From Symsagittifera roscoffensis (Eukaryota > Xenacoelomorpha > Acoela > Convolutidae), in the NCBI RefSeq assembly GCF_963678635.1, contig NC_087069.1, positions 53,578,635-53,642,634 of the forward strand: a stretch of DNA of 64,000 nt, given 5' to 3'. Position 1 is the first letter of the stretch. Every line of letters begins with the position of its first letter. This document shows, piece by piece, positions 40,748-52,794 of this stretch. The notes below the pieces were generated by a model. It saw only the letters and a list, made by a program, of their open reading frames with translations, did no database searches and was not told the origin of the DNA. The position numbers were made by a program, and so were the translations under genes.

Positions 40748-42310
40748 TCATGCAAATAATATACGTGCTACACTTGGTTGGCGATTTACTTTTGTGTGTA
40801 TAGCACATGAATTATAGATTCCTTTTAGTAGTGAGAAAAGAAATTCTATAAAATTGAACATAGCGTATAAGATAGTCAATTTTTCTAAGATGTAATAGGG
40901 CCATCCTAGAAAAGCGAGAATTTCGTTTTTTATTGTCACAAAACTGAAAATATTTATGGGTGAAATATCTTGCGGTCTGGACTTTTCACCGTTTAAATAT
41001 ATCTTTAATGTCTTTGAAATATCCGCTGTAGTCTTGTGTTTAAATGTCTGCAAATCCTGTGGTTTCTGCAAGTTTTGTTAAATTTGGTCGATTGATTGTC
41101 GTTGTATGGTATCCATTTGTGTGAGTAATTCTTGGAATTGTTGTGTTCTAATATGGTGTTGTATATCAGATTTAGAATATATTCCAAGTGATTGTAAATC
41201 AATATTTGGATTGCGAGCGATAGCTCGGATACTTTCTGGTGAAAAATTTTTTAGTGGTTGCATTAATGTAAGATATGGTGTTAGTAGATAGTTTTTATCT
41301 TCGTCGGGGTTTAATTGTACGACATTGTGGCTATTTTCTGATCCACATGGAACTGCGGTATCCCAAAAGTATGTTCGTCTTGAAAGTGTATCGACAAAAT
41401 GTACTTTATTTTTGTAGAATATTGGGATTCTTTTGTAACACCGTTTATCTTCAAAAACGTTTAATGGTGATACTTTTTTGGTGCAAGTATAAAACCATAA
41501 AAAGTTTCCTTCGTAATCAAGAAAATTTGATCTATTTCCTAATAATAAATATCCTGCGTAGGGTGTTTTTAATACTGCTAATGCGAGTGATTGTAAGATA
41601 TGTGTGATTTCCAAGTCGCATAGTTGATGAAGTGTTTCTAATTCCGAAAGTGACATTTCTTGAAATATTCTACTAATTGTCTAGTCTAATTTCATGTCTA
41701 AATGAATGTCATAGTGTATATTTCCAAAGTAGGTGTTATTCATGAGTGATAACTCTTGTAATCGTGTACTTTTACTATCAGTTGGCGTTAGTTTTCCACC
41801 GGGTTGACCATTGTATGTATAGAAATTGACTGGGTGTAGGGTGTCCCTTCGTTTATATGGTGACTTGTTGCATGTGGATCAAACATAATTTTACCAGTGG
41901 TCATGTCGAAACCTTTTTCGTATTTGACAATTATTTCTGAATATTGTGTTTAGTAGAGTGGGTTTGTACATTTGCATGCAAATTCTGTTTCTTGATAGAT
42001 CTGAAAACGTGTTAATTTATTTACAAATTACTGCTTCGTTTGTGAGATGGGTTCACTTCTTCATATGGGATTGATTCGTTAAAAATTTTTCGTGAAATTT
42101 TATCATTCGTGCATGTATTTTTGGTACTTGAAATGTTGTGCAAGTATCTTCGGTAAACCAAACGATTGTTGATTGGGTTCTTGTTGTGGGGTCACAATAA
42201 CCTCGATCATTTTTACAAGGTAATCTAGTTCCTTGATAGATCATTGTGTTATCAGATAAATCTCGTGTGAGTTGTATTTTTGCAGGTTGTATTTTCCAAT
42301 CAAAAAACAT
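40748..42310 (-). pseudogene. Element II env-like glycoprotein relic
   Basis: Several frames in order: 42310-42053 with CKNDRGYCDPTTRT and WFTEDTCTTF (Cys-rich ectodomain style); 41656-41078 with NFLWFYTCTKK, CYKRIPIFYKN and HFVDTLSRRTYF; and 41071-40748 with a hydrophobic stretch FIEFLFSLLKGIYN and a short basic tail. A Cys-rich ectodomain, membrane segment and short tail between pol and the 3' LTR fit a retroviral-type envelope. The Cys pattern reminds me of chuvirus-type glycoproteins, but this is a guess. Interrupted by stops and frame changes. Confidence 0.5.
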
Positions 42311-43099
42311 TATTTCTTGGTATCCTTTATTTTTTTGTCTGCTTTGCAGTTTTAAGAGTTATTTATTCCAATGCGGTATCCAATGTTTATCGTGTATATC
42401 ATAAGTTAATCGTCCGTGTGCGCCGTTGTATGGGTATTTTTCATCTAGTTTTATATGTCCTTGATATCTTTCAAGTTCTGCTTGATGTACAGAATCGGCA
42501 AAGACTTGAAAATATACAATTTTTCTGTCGGTGTTTTTATTTCTTGTGATGTTTAATCTGAGTAGTTCGTTTTTACAATCGTCGGGATTTAGATGTCGAA
42601 GTCCTTCTATATTACTTTGGTAGAATGATTCGTGATCAAGTCGGTTTTTATTTCCGTTTGAGACTTGTGAACAATGTACTTTCTTTTCGGAAAATGTTGC
42701 TGTAAACTTATATCCTGTGATTGTTGTTTCTCGGGCTTTTTATTATAATGTTGCTATTACCTTTGTAGTTTCCACATAGCTTGTGGTTCTATTTCGCATT
42801 GTGTTAATTGATTTTTTGCATATTTATGTAATGTTTTTTGTTCGTTTTCTTCACTATCATAATGTGTTACTTATAAATCCTGGGGTCCTGTGCGAGGAGA
42901 TGGATTTGTGTTCTGGTCGGAAAATTTTTTAAAAAAGATGTGTTGAAATGCTAGTATCTTTAAAATATACTTGTGTATGATAATCCAGAATATGGGTTAT
43001 AAAATGTTATATATCCGATTGTGTTTTTTGTATATCTATCGTATATTTATATTACTTCAGTTGTTATAAATGGTGGTGGTAGTGTTTGAGCTGTTATAT

Positions 43100-43875
43100 T
43101 TAGGGGGGGGGGCTTAATGGATAAGGATGTTGTACAATATTGTTAAGTTTAACTGTTATTTCGAACTTTAGATGAAGACAGTTTTGATGTAATATCTGAA
43201 CGTTGTGTTCTCGGATACCTTCATGGATATCTTGTCTATATTGTAATCTATTAAGTGCCCAACTGTGTAGTCGGTGGCTTTCGTTATGTTTTCCAAATAA
43301 TGGAAGAGGTGCTACAAATGTGTTCCAATCTAGTCTTAGAGGTATAGTTGTAGATTGTTCCCTGTATCGAGTGTTAATATCGTGTGAAATATTTAATGGA
43401 AAAAATGATGGTGAAATTTGACTGATTGATGGTGTCGAGGGAAGTGATAATATTTCCGGTAAGGATGATAATGTTGTATCTGATGAAGTATCTATTGGGT
43501 CATTGACTAAGTTTCTAAGTTTGGTTCTCCTTGTGGGTAAGTTTGTGTTGCCCAATAGGGTAATCGTTCGTTTGGATGAGGTGGGTTCAAAGGATTTTCA
43601 CGTATTTGTGCTGATGTTGGTGTTGATCCTAGATTTTCTGAGGGAATATCAGGTGTACTTTGCTGTGAAGTTAGCGTTGGAGTATCTGGTAGTGTAATAC
43701 TAGAGTTTTCTGAGCTTGATGGTGTTGGAGATTGAGGTATGCTAAAAGTGATTCTAGGAGTTTGAAAATTTCTATTTCGTCTTGGGTGTATTATCTGTCT
43801 CTTTACTTCAACTGTATTTTGCTTTTGACTAATGTGTCGGATTCGATTTAAATCTTGTTGTAAATTGGGGTACAA
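43100..43875 (-). pseudogene. Element II Ser/Pro/Thr-rich region
   Basis: Two overlapping frames (43875-43507 and 43555-43100), both Ser/Pro-rich (for example SFFPLNISHD and LPDTPTLTSQQ), followed by LRLDWNTFVAPLPLFGKHN. It lies between the integrase end and the env-like relic and might be its N-terminal part or a separate accessory product. No domain recognised. Confidence 0.35.
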
Positions 43876-45376
43876 GTTATATGTTGGCTCATTTAGTGAT
43901 GCTTGTCGCTGAACTGGTTCAAGTGGTTCAGATAAGCGGGCTTGTCTTTCAAAAGTGTACGGGTTATCTTGAAATGAAATGCGTGTGGATGTTGGGGGTT
44001 TTGGCGAGTTGTAGTTGCTATTGAATTTTCTTGGAATGTCGGTAAAGACGGTTTTGGTGATGGTTGGTTAGCAATTTTGAAAGTGTGTCCGATGTATAAA
44101 CTTTTTAGTTGGAAGATTTAAGTTTATTATAATATTCTTCGATGAATAGAATTAGGAGGATTGTTGCTAAGGCGAATGTGACTATTCCTTTTTTTTACAC
44201 ATTTGCATAATGTCATGATCAGAGATGATAAAAATGTGAGAAAAATTATGAATAGCAAAAAAATATCTGTTCTACTAAAAATTGTTCGTAACATTTAAAT
44301 AGATTTTAAATTATCGTACCTGTAGATGTGGCCAAGGATTTGGGAAAGTTGGGAATATATTACAAATAGGGTGTAGAAAATTAAAAATGCATTGCAAAAA
44401 GTTATTAAAATGATTATAAACGCTTCAAAAGTTTCAGTAAAAAATATTATCAAAAGTTTAAGTACAAAAAAAAAGGTTAAAGAAAAAATTTAAAATTAAG
44501 TAATTAAGAGTGGCGACTGTTGAGGAGAAAAGCATTTAAAATAATGATTCGTTCGTCGAATGTTTTTTGAATTGCTGGGGCAAAATTCAAGTGTGGTCGG
44601 ATTATTTATTGGTTTTTTGACAAGTGGGTTGAGCTTCTTGAAAAATTGTTTGGGGCTTATTTTATGGTGTTTGGGAGGTCTTCTTTACTTTATTTTTATT
44701 TTTTGGGTAATCTGGGATGTTTTTGAAACATTTGTACTTTAGGCTAAATGATCATGGTTCTTCTTTACTTTAGGCTAATTTACCATTTTTGATTGGAGGG
44801 TTTTTGAGGTCTAAGTTGGGAAAAAATTGTTGATCTTTGGATTATTAGATAGGGGAGGGTTGTAATATTATCGTGATAATTATTTTAGTTGTCAAATTTT
44901 AGCAAGTTGCTTATTTTTGACCTGGAGGTTGTAAAGTTATGGTTCCTGTTATGCCTGGAGATTAATGTCTGTCGGCTAATAGGTTTGTGTTAGAGATACG
45001 GAAGGTGACTGATTTGAATGAATCTTATTGGCTGAATTTGAACTAAAATTGTTGCGTGTGTTTCAGCATGTTGTTTTGAAAATATGAAAGTTCAAATTGA
45101 TTGAGATAAAAATGAAATAATAATTCTTTGAAGAAGAAAAATTTCATTTTTGAAATTCAACTTTCTTCAATATTTTAGATTGTGGGATGAATGTTTTGTA
45201 GTTTTTCCGCGGTTGATTTCTAAGTCGTGATGATTTCCTATGTTCAGATTTTTCTTTTTGTGATAAGATTTTTTTATCATTTTTCTATTTTTCTTTCTTT
45301 TTCTGATTTATCTGGGATTGATGGTTTTGCGTTTTTGTGAATTTTGTTTTGCTTTTGAGTTTGTTTTTGCTGATTA
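43876..45376. other. Element II spacer between pol and accessory region
   Basis: No supported gene. On the minus strand near 44200-44110 a short hydrophobic frame (GIVTFALATILLILFIEEYY) could be a detached membrane segment. Otherwise AT-rich with stops. Confidence 0.35.
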
Positions 45377-45730
45377 TCATCTTTTATATTTGTTTCTTGT
45401 TCTGTTTGTGTATTGTTTTGAACAATTTTTAAACCGGTGAAAGAATATAATTGAGTTAATTCGCGTAAGGCGTACTCTTTCGGGTAATAAGGTAGTAAAT
45501 TGTTTCGATGTTGAACAATTTTCTTTTTTTGTGGAGTCTGTGACTTTATATGTTACTTCAGTGGGTTTAGCAATTTTTTGGTAGGGTCCTTTTCGAAGTG
45601 GTTGTAATTTCTTAGAGATTCCTTTTTGTGTATTGAAGTTTGGTATTAAAACAAATGTTCCAATTTTTAAATCGGTAGCTGGCATAAAACGTGAATTTTT
45701 TTGGTTGTTGATGTTTTGTCTTTGTAACAA
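45377..45730 (-). pseudogene. Element II integrase C-terminal end
   Basis: Contains LKIGTFVLIPNFNTQ and LRKGPYQKIAKPTEVTYKV, the small GPY/F beta-barrel module that ends Gypsy and retroviral integrases and contacts DNA or chromatin. It is the true 3' end of pol; the second pol copy lacks it. Confidence 0.75.
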
Positions 45731-45784
45731 TTTCTTTGTTACTTTCTGGTAAGTTTCATTATGCTTTTTGTCTCTGTTTAAAAT

Positions 45785-46651
45785 CTATTCAGTTTGTGTA
45801 CCGGAGGCTAATTTGAGATTTTGTGGGTGATGAAAATGATCTTCATCATGTGTGTGTAATGATAGATTATAGCATCTTGAGTCTTTATTTGGTTTACAAT
45901 GTCTTTGTGCATTTTTATGAGCATTTGCTGTGAACATAATTGGTGGTCTTGGTTTTTGGTTGAAAACCATTTCGTATGGTGACATTCCTAAAGTTGTCGT
46001 TATTTGTGAATTATATGATAATGGAAAATTTTTTACATCTGTTGACCATTTTGTGTATCATGTATCGTTTCCATTTATGATACATCTAAGATATTCTTGT
46101 AATGAACGGTTCATACCTTCGACTAATCCATTTGTCCAAATTGCATGAGATGTACGTGGTTTATGTTTGATATTGTATAGGTGACATAATGTGATGATTT
46201 CATTATTAGTGAATTCTGTACCGTTGTCTGTTACTAAAATTTCTGGTAGTCCAAACTCAGCTATCCAGTGTTCGTAGAGTGTTGTATAAGCGTGATAAGC
46301 GTTACAATGTGATACTGGGTTGAGTGCTACATAGTGTGTAAATGCATCAACAATGACCATACTGTCGGAATTTCCTTCTGAGGATCGGGAAATTGGTTCT
46401 TTTGTGTCGAATGATACTCTGTGATTAAAGTATAAACTTTGTCCCTTAAAATCTTGTTTTTGTGCTAATTGTTTTTGATTTGGATAAGGTTTGTTCAATT
46501 GACATGTTATACAATCATTGCATAATACTTTCATCCAAACTGGAGCGTTTGGAAAATAAAAATTTTCTGTAAAATTCGAATATGTCTTTTCTGATCCGGA
46601 GTAGCCTTTTGTATTTTGTGTATGAGAAATGTTGAAGGCTATTAATATCAA
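45785..46651 (-). pseudogene. Element II integrase core, shorter duplication copy
   Basis: The frame 46651-46058 carries the CNDCITC zinc-domain Cys pair, VSFDTKEPIS, LVTDNGTEF and GLVEGMNRS, the three acidic catalytic positions. A stop after GNDT separates it from 45985-45785 (MSPYEMVFNQKPRPP), which continues the same domain. In the zinc region the usual GHxG reads GYSG, so the second zinc-binding His is lost. Confidence 0.75.
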
Positions 46652-46747
46652 ACTTAAAGGGAGACAGGGAACTTTAGAATCATCTAATTGATATTCTAAG
46701 CGATCTGTATTTTCATTTTTTGTTGTGTTATTAAATTTTCGAAAGTA

Positions 46748-47221
46748 TCATAGAAGTGTTGTTTTGTTTCCTAAAATTGTGGTATCAACTTTTACTGGCT
46801 TTGTTTTATATTTGTGCCATGATTTGATTTTCTGTACCGTTTTCTTGAGTATTAGTGGTCTAAAAATTTTACTCATGAATGCTGAAAAAGCTGCTGGTCC
46901 TGTGGCTATTCCATAGAATAATCGATTAAATTCGTATTGTTGATTTCCAATAAGAAATTGTGTTAAAGGTCGTGACTGTTCGTCTAGTGGCATTTGGTTG
47001 TAAGCACTATTCATATCTGCGGTTGTGAAGTATTGACCATTAATTTTAGTTAATATTACTTGTATTGGTTCAATAGGCCAATTGCATTTTGATTCATCAA
47101 TTAGTGAATTGAGATATCTAGCGTCTAAAACTATTTTTAGTGATTCACTTTTTGCTAGGATGATAACAGGGTTGATGATGGTGTTACCTTTTGGTTGTTC
47201 TTCTTTGTTTACTGGTGACAT
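46748..47221 (-). pseudogene. Element II RT fragment fused to integrase upstream region, shorter copy
   Basis: Starts MSPVNKEEQPKGN, and includes KIVLDARYLNSLI and TTADMNSAYNQMPL from RT fingers and palm. After FRPLILKK it jumps, through the 1.34-kb deletion, to KIKSWHKYKTKPVK from the region before integrase. The YLDD catalytic motif, thumb and RNase H are missing. Confidence 0.8.
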
Positions 47222-47832
47222 AATTTCGTATTGTTCTAAAATGTTTAGTAATCTGTTGACTTTGTCATGTAAGTGGATTGGTTCTTTGCTTGCTCTTTGC
47301 TTTATGAAAACTGAGTCAGGTTTTAATGGGAGGTGTGGGGTTTAACTAATTTTTCCAACGTCAAATTTTGATGTTGCGTAGACTGATGAGTTCTTTTTTA
47401 GCTGTTTTGCTAATTTATCAAATTCATTTTGTGTTATTTGTGAATGTTGAAAATTAAATTTAGTTAAAAACTTTTGCTGTTCTTATGTATAATTTGTGAT
47501 TTTGAATGTTGGTTTGAAATATGGAGTTTATGTGAAACAATCTGTATTTCTTTTTTCGTTGCTTATTATAATATTTATAGATAATTCTTCATCAAGAAAT
47601 GTTGATTGGCAATTGTCTTATAGTTGTAATATATTATTAACTCTGTATGCTACTTCTTTTACAATGAATTATTTTTTCAAATGTACTTTATATAGTACTG
47701 CAGAGGAAGAAACGATTAGAGATGTTTTTATCAATCGTTATAGAACAATAGTAGTTTATTTAGCGCCTGGTGTATGCATTGAAGATTTTCTTCAAGTATT
47801 TTATGTTTGCAAATGAAAGTCTAAATTCATTG

Positions 47833-48177
47833 CTAATAAAACTCTAAATACAAAAGTTTGTGTTGGCTTTTGCCGTACGACCATGAAACTAAATGGTTGT
47901 TGATGTTTTGTCTTTGTAACAATTTCTTTGTTACTTTCTGGTAAGTTTCATTATGCTTTTTGTCTCTGTTTAAAATCCATTCAGTTTGTGTACCGGAGGC
48001 TACTTTGAGATTTTGTGGGTGATGAAAATGATCTTCATCATGTGTGTGTAATGATAGATTATAGCATCTTGAGTCTTTATTTGGTTTGCAATGTCTTTGT
48101 GCATTTTTATGAGCATTTGCTGTGAACATAATTGGTGGTCTTGGTTTTTGGTTGAAAACCATTTCGTATGGTGACAT
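47833..48177 (-). pseudogene. Element II integrase segment running across the duplication joint
   Basis: Begins MSPYEMVFNQKPRPP (integrase), proceeds to KKLLQRQNINN, and then at the joint (47896) reads into sequence belonging to the element's 5' region (SWSYGKSQHKLLY). The chimeric end confirms that the two copies are in tandem. Confidence 0.7.
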
Positions 48178-48249
48178 TCCTAAAGTTGTCGTTATTTGTG
48201 AATTATATGATAATGGAAAATTTTTTACATCTGTTGACCATTTTGTGTA

Positions 48250-49221
48250 TCATGTATCGTTTCCATTTATGATACATCTAAGATATTCTTGTAATGAACG
48301 GTTCATACCTTCGACTAATCCATTTGTCCAAATTGCATGAGATGTACGTGGTTTATGTTTGATATTGTATAGGTGACATAATGTGATGATTTCATTATTA
48401 GTGAATTCTGTACCGTTGTCTGTTACTAAAATTTCGGGTAGTCCAAATTCAGCTATCCAGTGTTCGTAGAGTGTTGTATAAGCGTGATAAGCGTTAGAAT
48501 GTGATACTGGGTTGAGTGCTACATAGTGTGTAAATGCATCAACAATGACCATAATGTCGGAATTTCCTTCTGAGGATCGGGAAATTGGTTCTTTTGTGTC
48601 GAATGATACTCTGTGATTAAAGTATAAACTTTGTCCCTTAAAATCTTGTTTTTGTGCTAATTGTTTTTGATTTGGATAAGGTTTGTTCAATTGACATGTT
48701 ATACAATCATTGCATAATACTTTCATCCAAACTGGAGCGTTTGGAAAATAAAAATTTTCTGTAAAATTCGAATATGTCTTTTCTGATCCGGAGTAGCCTT
48801 TTGTATTTTGTGTATGAGAAATGTTGAAGGCTATTAACATCAAACTTAAAGGGAGACAGGGAACTTTAGAATCATCTAATTGATATTCTAAGAGATCTGT
48901 ATTTTCATTTTTTGTTGTGTTATTAAATTTTCGAAAGTATCGGAGAAGTGTTGTTTTGTTTCCTAAAATTGTGGTATCAACTTTTACTGGCTTTGTTTTA
49001 TATTTGTGCCATGATTTGATTTGTCTAAATACCGGGTCAAAATTTTGGTATCGTTTTATAAGTTTAAGTGTAATTTTTTCTGTTGGTGAGAGAAAAATAT
49101 TTTCAATTTCTATTTTTGATAGGGGAATTGTGTCAAGTGGGTCATGAAGGTTAAAAACTTGATTTATTGTATATTTTGAGTCATTTGTCTGTGGTCCTGA
49201 TAAATTGATTTTATCGGTCAA
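48250..49221 (-). pseudogene. Element II integrase, longer copy
   Basis: 323 codons: a linker, CNDCITC, then the catalytic triad positions in VSFDTKEPIS, LVTDNGTEF and GLVEGMNRS. It ends at an in-frame stop after GNDT, with continuation in the same style beyond it (48177-47833). It would insert element DNA into the genome. GYSG in place of GHxG in the zinc domain suggests impaired function. Confidence 0.8.
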
Positions 49222-49231
49222 GTTCTCTTTT

Positions 49232-50166
49232 TCAATTAGTGGAAAAAGGGTCTTTTTTATGCGGTTGTTGTTTGATTTTCTTTTGCTGAGTGTTATTTTT
49301 TATCCATTGTGAGTATGGGATTGGTTTAAACGTAGATGTACCTAATAAATCAACTTCATAGTGATTATTTTGGCAATCTAAATAAAGTGGGAAATGTTGT
49401 AAATTATTTATTTGTGATTGATCAATGTCAGTTTTTACTGCGTATTTACATTCTAATCGGGGTGATGTTTCGTCTTTTGCGAGATAAAATTTTATATTTT
49501 TTGGTATTTCAACTGTAGTTTTTCGTGAGTGTAACTCTGGTGGTGTATTTCTACATAAAGTATCTGGTAATGCAAGGTTTTTTCCTGCTGTCCAAACTAA
49601 ATGTAAACTTGGAAATTTCATCAGAATTAATTGAAATCTATAAACTCTATGATTTGGGTTTGATTTTTGTGTAAAAAATATATTATTGGTTTATGATCTG
49701 TGAATATAACTGTTGGATGTTTTGATCCAAGTGTCAGAAATTTGTATTCTCTTAGTGTGTATATTATGGCTGTACACTCTCTCATTAGAGTGGAAAGTCG
49801 TAACTCGGCTTGAATAATTGGTCGTGAATTTGCTGAGATTAAGTTCATTTTATTTGTTCCACTATGTGATTGTAATAATGCTGCGCCGATGCCAAAATTT
49901 GAAGCATCGCACCTTGCGTAGAATGGTTGGTTTGGATCTGGAATTGTGTTTGAGATTTGTTCTGTTAAGAGTTTTTTAATTTCTTCAAATTGTATTTGAT
50001 GTTCAGTGGTCCATTCAAAGATATTTTGTTGTCTGAGTTTGTTATAGAAGGGTCTTAAGTATAGTTGCATTTTATAAACGTATTTACTTAAGAAATTTAA
50101 CATTCCGAGAAATTTTTCAAATTTCTTTTTATTTGTTGGGTGGTTGAAGTTTTTGAATTGCGTCAA
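49232..50166 (-). pseudogene. Element II RT thumb, RNase H and tether, two frames
   Basis: Frame 50166-49627 has FEKFLGMLNFLSKYVYK (RT thumb/connection) and ARCDASNFGIGAALLQ, ECTAIIYTLREY and FTDHKPIIYFL (RNase H). Frame 49621-49232 continues with LHLVWTAGKNLALPDTLCR (RNase H end) and a tether. A frameshift near 49630 and a stop at 49232 break the polyprotein. Confidence 0.8.
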
Positions 50167-50749
50167 TGCGTGATTTTAATGGAGTAATACTGTTTCGTTC
50201 ACTATTATGTCCTAAAAATTGAACTCGTGTTAAAAACAAATGTGATTTGTCTGGGGCTGCTTTCAGATTTTCGTTCTGAAGAATTTTGTGATTTTGTTCC
50301 AAAACTGTAAACATTTTGTCCTTATTTTGTGATTGCATAAAAACATCGTCTAAGTATGTGATCGCATTTTTCTTGAGTATTAGTGGTCTAAAAATTTTAC
50401 TCATGAATGCTGAAAAAGCTGCTGGTTCTGTGGCTATTCCATAGAATAATCGATTAAATTCGTATTGTTGATTTCCAATAAGAAATTGTGTTAAAGGTCG
50501 TGACTGTTCGTCTAGTGGCATTTGGTTGTAAGCACTATTCATATCTGCGGTTGTGAAGTATTGACCATTAATTTTAGTTAATATTACTTGTATTGGTTCA
50601 ATAGGCCAATTGCATTTTGATTCATCAATTAGTGAATTGAGATATCTAGCGTCTAAAACTATTTTTAGTGATTCACTTTTTGCTAGGATGATAACAGGGT
50701 TGATGATGGTGTTACCTTTTGGTTGTTCTTCTTTGTTTACTGGTGACAT
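50129..50749 (-). pseudogene. Element II reverse transcriptase, longer copy
   Basis: 206 codons with KIVLDARYLNSLI, FTTADMNSAYNQMPL, QYEFNRLFYGIAT, catalytic TYLDDVF (residues 131-137) and LKAAPDKSHLFLTRVQFLGH. Type Ty3/Gypsy. A frameshift near 50140 separates it from the thumb and RNase H. A protease upstream could not be identified; 50750-51360 is interrupted. Confidence 0.85.
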
Positions 50750-51360
50750 AATTTCGTATTGTTCTAAAATGTTTAGTAATCTGTTGACTTTGTCATGTAA
50801 GTGGATTGGTTCTTTGCTTGCTCTTTGCTTTATGAAAACTGAGTCAGGTTTTAATGGGAGGTGTGGGGATTAACTAATTTTTCCAACGTCAAATTTTGAT
50901 GTTGCGTAGACTGATGAGTTTTTTTTTGGCTGTTTTGCTAATTTATCAAATTCATTTTGTGTTATTTGTGAATGTTGAAAATTAAATTTAGTTAAAAACT
51001 TTTGCTGTTCTTATGTATAATTTGTGATTTTGAATGTTGGTTTGAAATATGGAGTTTATGTGAAACAATCTGTATTTCTTTTTTCGTTGCTTATTTTAAT
51101 ATTTATAGATAATTCTTCATCAAGAAATGTTGATTGGCAATTGTCTTATAGTTGTAATATATTATTAACTCTGTATGCTACTTCTTTTACAATGAATTAT
51201 TTTTTCAAATGTACTTTATATAGTACTGCAGAGGAAGAAACGATTAGAGATGTTTTTATCAATCGTTTTAGAACAATAGTAGTTTATTTAGCGCCTGGTG
51301 TATGCATTGAAGATTTTCTTCAAGTATTTTATGTTTGCAAATGAAAGTCTAAATTCATTG
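50750..51360 (-). pseudogene. Element II degenerate region between gag start and RT
   Basis: Short in-frame stretches upstream of the RT (for example HLHDKVNRLLNILEQYEI and FDKLAKQPKKNSSVYATS) separated by stops. No protease motif and no zinc knuckle are visible, so most of gag and protease appears deleted. The plus-strand frames here are shadows. Confidence 0.5.
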
Positions 51361-51549
51361 CTAATAAAACTCTAAATACAAAAGTTTGTGTTGGCTTTTG
51401 CCGTACGACCATGAAACTAAATGGTAAGTTTCTATGTAGTCGTATGTCGTCTCTTGTCCAATACCGGTTAGTTCTCGTATTGTACGGAACAGCGGCTCTG
51501 ATCTATTGAGTCGTAGAGACCATTCAATTAAATTATTGTCGTGTAACAT
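51361..51549 (-). pseudogene. Element II gag start remnant
   Basis: About 90 bases inside the 5' LTR, MLHDNNLIEWSLRLNRSE to about ETYH looks like an original N-terminus. The sequence then crosses 51424, the point where the tandem copies begin, and becomes unrelated before a stop. It is probably the first 40-odd codons of gag left by a deletion. Confidence 0.4.
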
Positions 51550-51619
51550 TTTGAAAATGTTTTGTCTATTTCTTATTTTTGGTTAATTCTAAGCTAGTTT
51601 GTATCTAAGGTCTTATTCG

Positions 51620-51637
51620 AGACTTATGATCGCACCA
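51620..51637 (-). promoter_or_regulatory. Element II primer-binding site
   Basis: Two bases after the 5' LTR (sense) lies TGGTGCGATCATAAGTCT, beginning with the invariant TGG complementary to a tRNA CCA end. The plus strand reads as the 3' portion of a tRNA. The tRNA species was not identified. Confidence 0.7.
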
Positions 51638-51639
51638 GA

Positions 51640-52051
51640 TGAGTTATTTGTTTTGTTGTATAACTCATAGAGTAATGTCGGATAGGGTACACCGTCTGCT
51701 CGTCACGCTATCTTATTTTCGACCGGAAAGATTCGTGCAACTTCTTAGTCTAATACCGATCCTAATCTTACTCTTATATCTACTAGTCTCAGGGTTTTTA
51801 AATAGTCTCTGCTAGGCTCAATAGATCTAGAGTATACTGGTTTTATTGCGGCTGCTGAAGTTCTCGAGGAGAGGCAACTAATTTGTAAGTTAAATTCAAA
51901 TCTCTCTGGTGCTGAAATTACAAGTAATTTTAGCACTTACAAATAAGTGGGTTGTTAGTTAGATGAATTATGATTGGTTAGTATTAAATATTTTACAGTG
52001 GTAAAATATCTAATTTATGAAGTAAAAAAATGTAGTTTAGATCAGGTTCCA
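51640..52051 (-). repeat. Element II 5' LTR (sense), right copy
   Basis: 412 bp, starting TGAGTTATTTG and ending GGTTCCA, paired with 36527-36938. Followed by the target duplication AATC. Confidence 0.92.
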
Positions 52052-52055
52052 AATC

Positions 52056-52512
52056 AGTTAAGGTTTATTAAGGTACAAAAAACTAAAAAACTGTCTACAA
52101 GAACACGCCACGGTTTTAAACTTCTGACAATTTTTCTGGTTATCACTCCTGAAAATCCATGAGCTGTAGGACAATTTTTATTCAGTTTTCATCAATAAGA
52201 CCCGAAAAAAAAATCAATTTCGAAGCGTTTTCCGAAAAAATGATTTATTCTTCTCCCTAATTTGCAGCAGAAAGTGGTTATTCCTGAAAACAAAATGATC
52301 ATAGAATGGAAGAACACAAATATAAATTTTAAAACGTCAGTTCAATTTTCCTTCAACTGTTATTTGCATTCAAACATTCCTCAAACCTTCCAAATTCTCA
52401 TTTTCATCACTTATTAAGCAAATGTTTTCTCAAATAACTCGAACTTGAATTTCCTTCCTCCAGTACAACCTAAAAATGAGAAGCGACGCAAAACGGCACA
52501 ATTTTAAAATTT
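52056..52512. other. Spacer right of Element II, no gene seen
   Basis: AT-rich with no supported open frame or RNA gene. Confidence 0.4.
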
Positions 52513-52767
52513 ACCCGGGTCGAGATCCCGCTCAAAAACCGCTCAAGATTTGAGCGGTTTAAGCGGTTTTCCAGCAAGATTTGAGCGGTTTGAGCGGTTT
52601 GGGCTGTTTGGGCGGTTTTTTTTCGGAAAAACCGCTCAAACCGCTCAAATCTTGCTTAAAAAACCGCTCAAAAACCGCTCATTTCTTGCGGTGATTTTTG
52701 AACGGTTTTTCAAGCAAGATTTGAGCGGTTTTTGAGCGGTTTTTGAGCGGTCTTCCCGGGTCGAGGT
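52513..52767. repeat. GAGCGGTTT / AAACCGCTC inverted array bounded by CCCGGGTCGAG
   Basis: Many copies of a roughly 10-base unit GAGCGGTTTT, in blocks of both orientations separated by CAAGATTT, so that long hairpins can form. ACCCGGGTCGAGATCCC stands at the left edge and CCCGGGTCGAGGTCCC at the right. The short frames across it are repeat by-products. Confidence 0.85.
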
Positions 52768-52794
52768 CCCAGACTCAACATTTCTCTTGAGTTT

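Larger units (their letters stand above)
45705..47896 (-). repeat. Element II tandem pol duplication, shorter copy
   Basis: Direct copy of 47897-51424 lacking about 1.34 kb (the equivalent of about 49023-50368), with about 10 bases of novel sequence (CTGTACCG) at the deletion joint near 46833. Differences from the longer copy are about 1 percent by eye, well below the LTR divergence. The joint at 47896 shows TGG microhomology. Confidence 0.88.
36527..52051 (-). mobile_element. Element II: complete-ended Ty3/Gypsy-type LTR retrotransposon, 15.5 kb
   Basis: Two 412-bp LTRs, both starting TGAGTT and ending GGTTCCA, flanked by AATC (36523-36526 and 52052-52055). Sense is minus. A primer-binding site sits just inside the right LTR and a short purine stretch just inside the left LTR. 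The interior holds a gag start remnant, an RT, RNase H and integrase region, a tandem second pol fragment, an env-like relic and an unidentified 3' ORF. LTRs differ at roughly 20 of 412 positions (about 5 percent by eye). Every pol gene is interrupted, so the copy is not autonomous. Confidence 0.92.
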
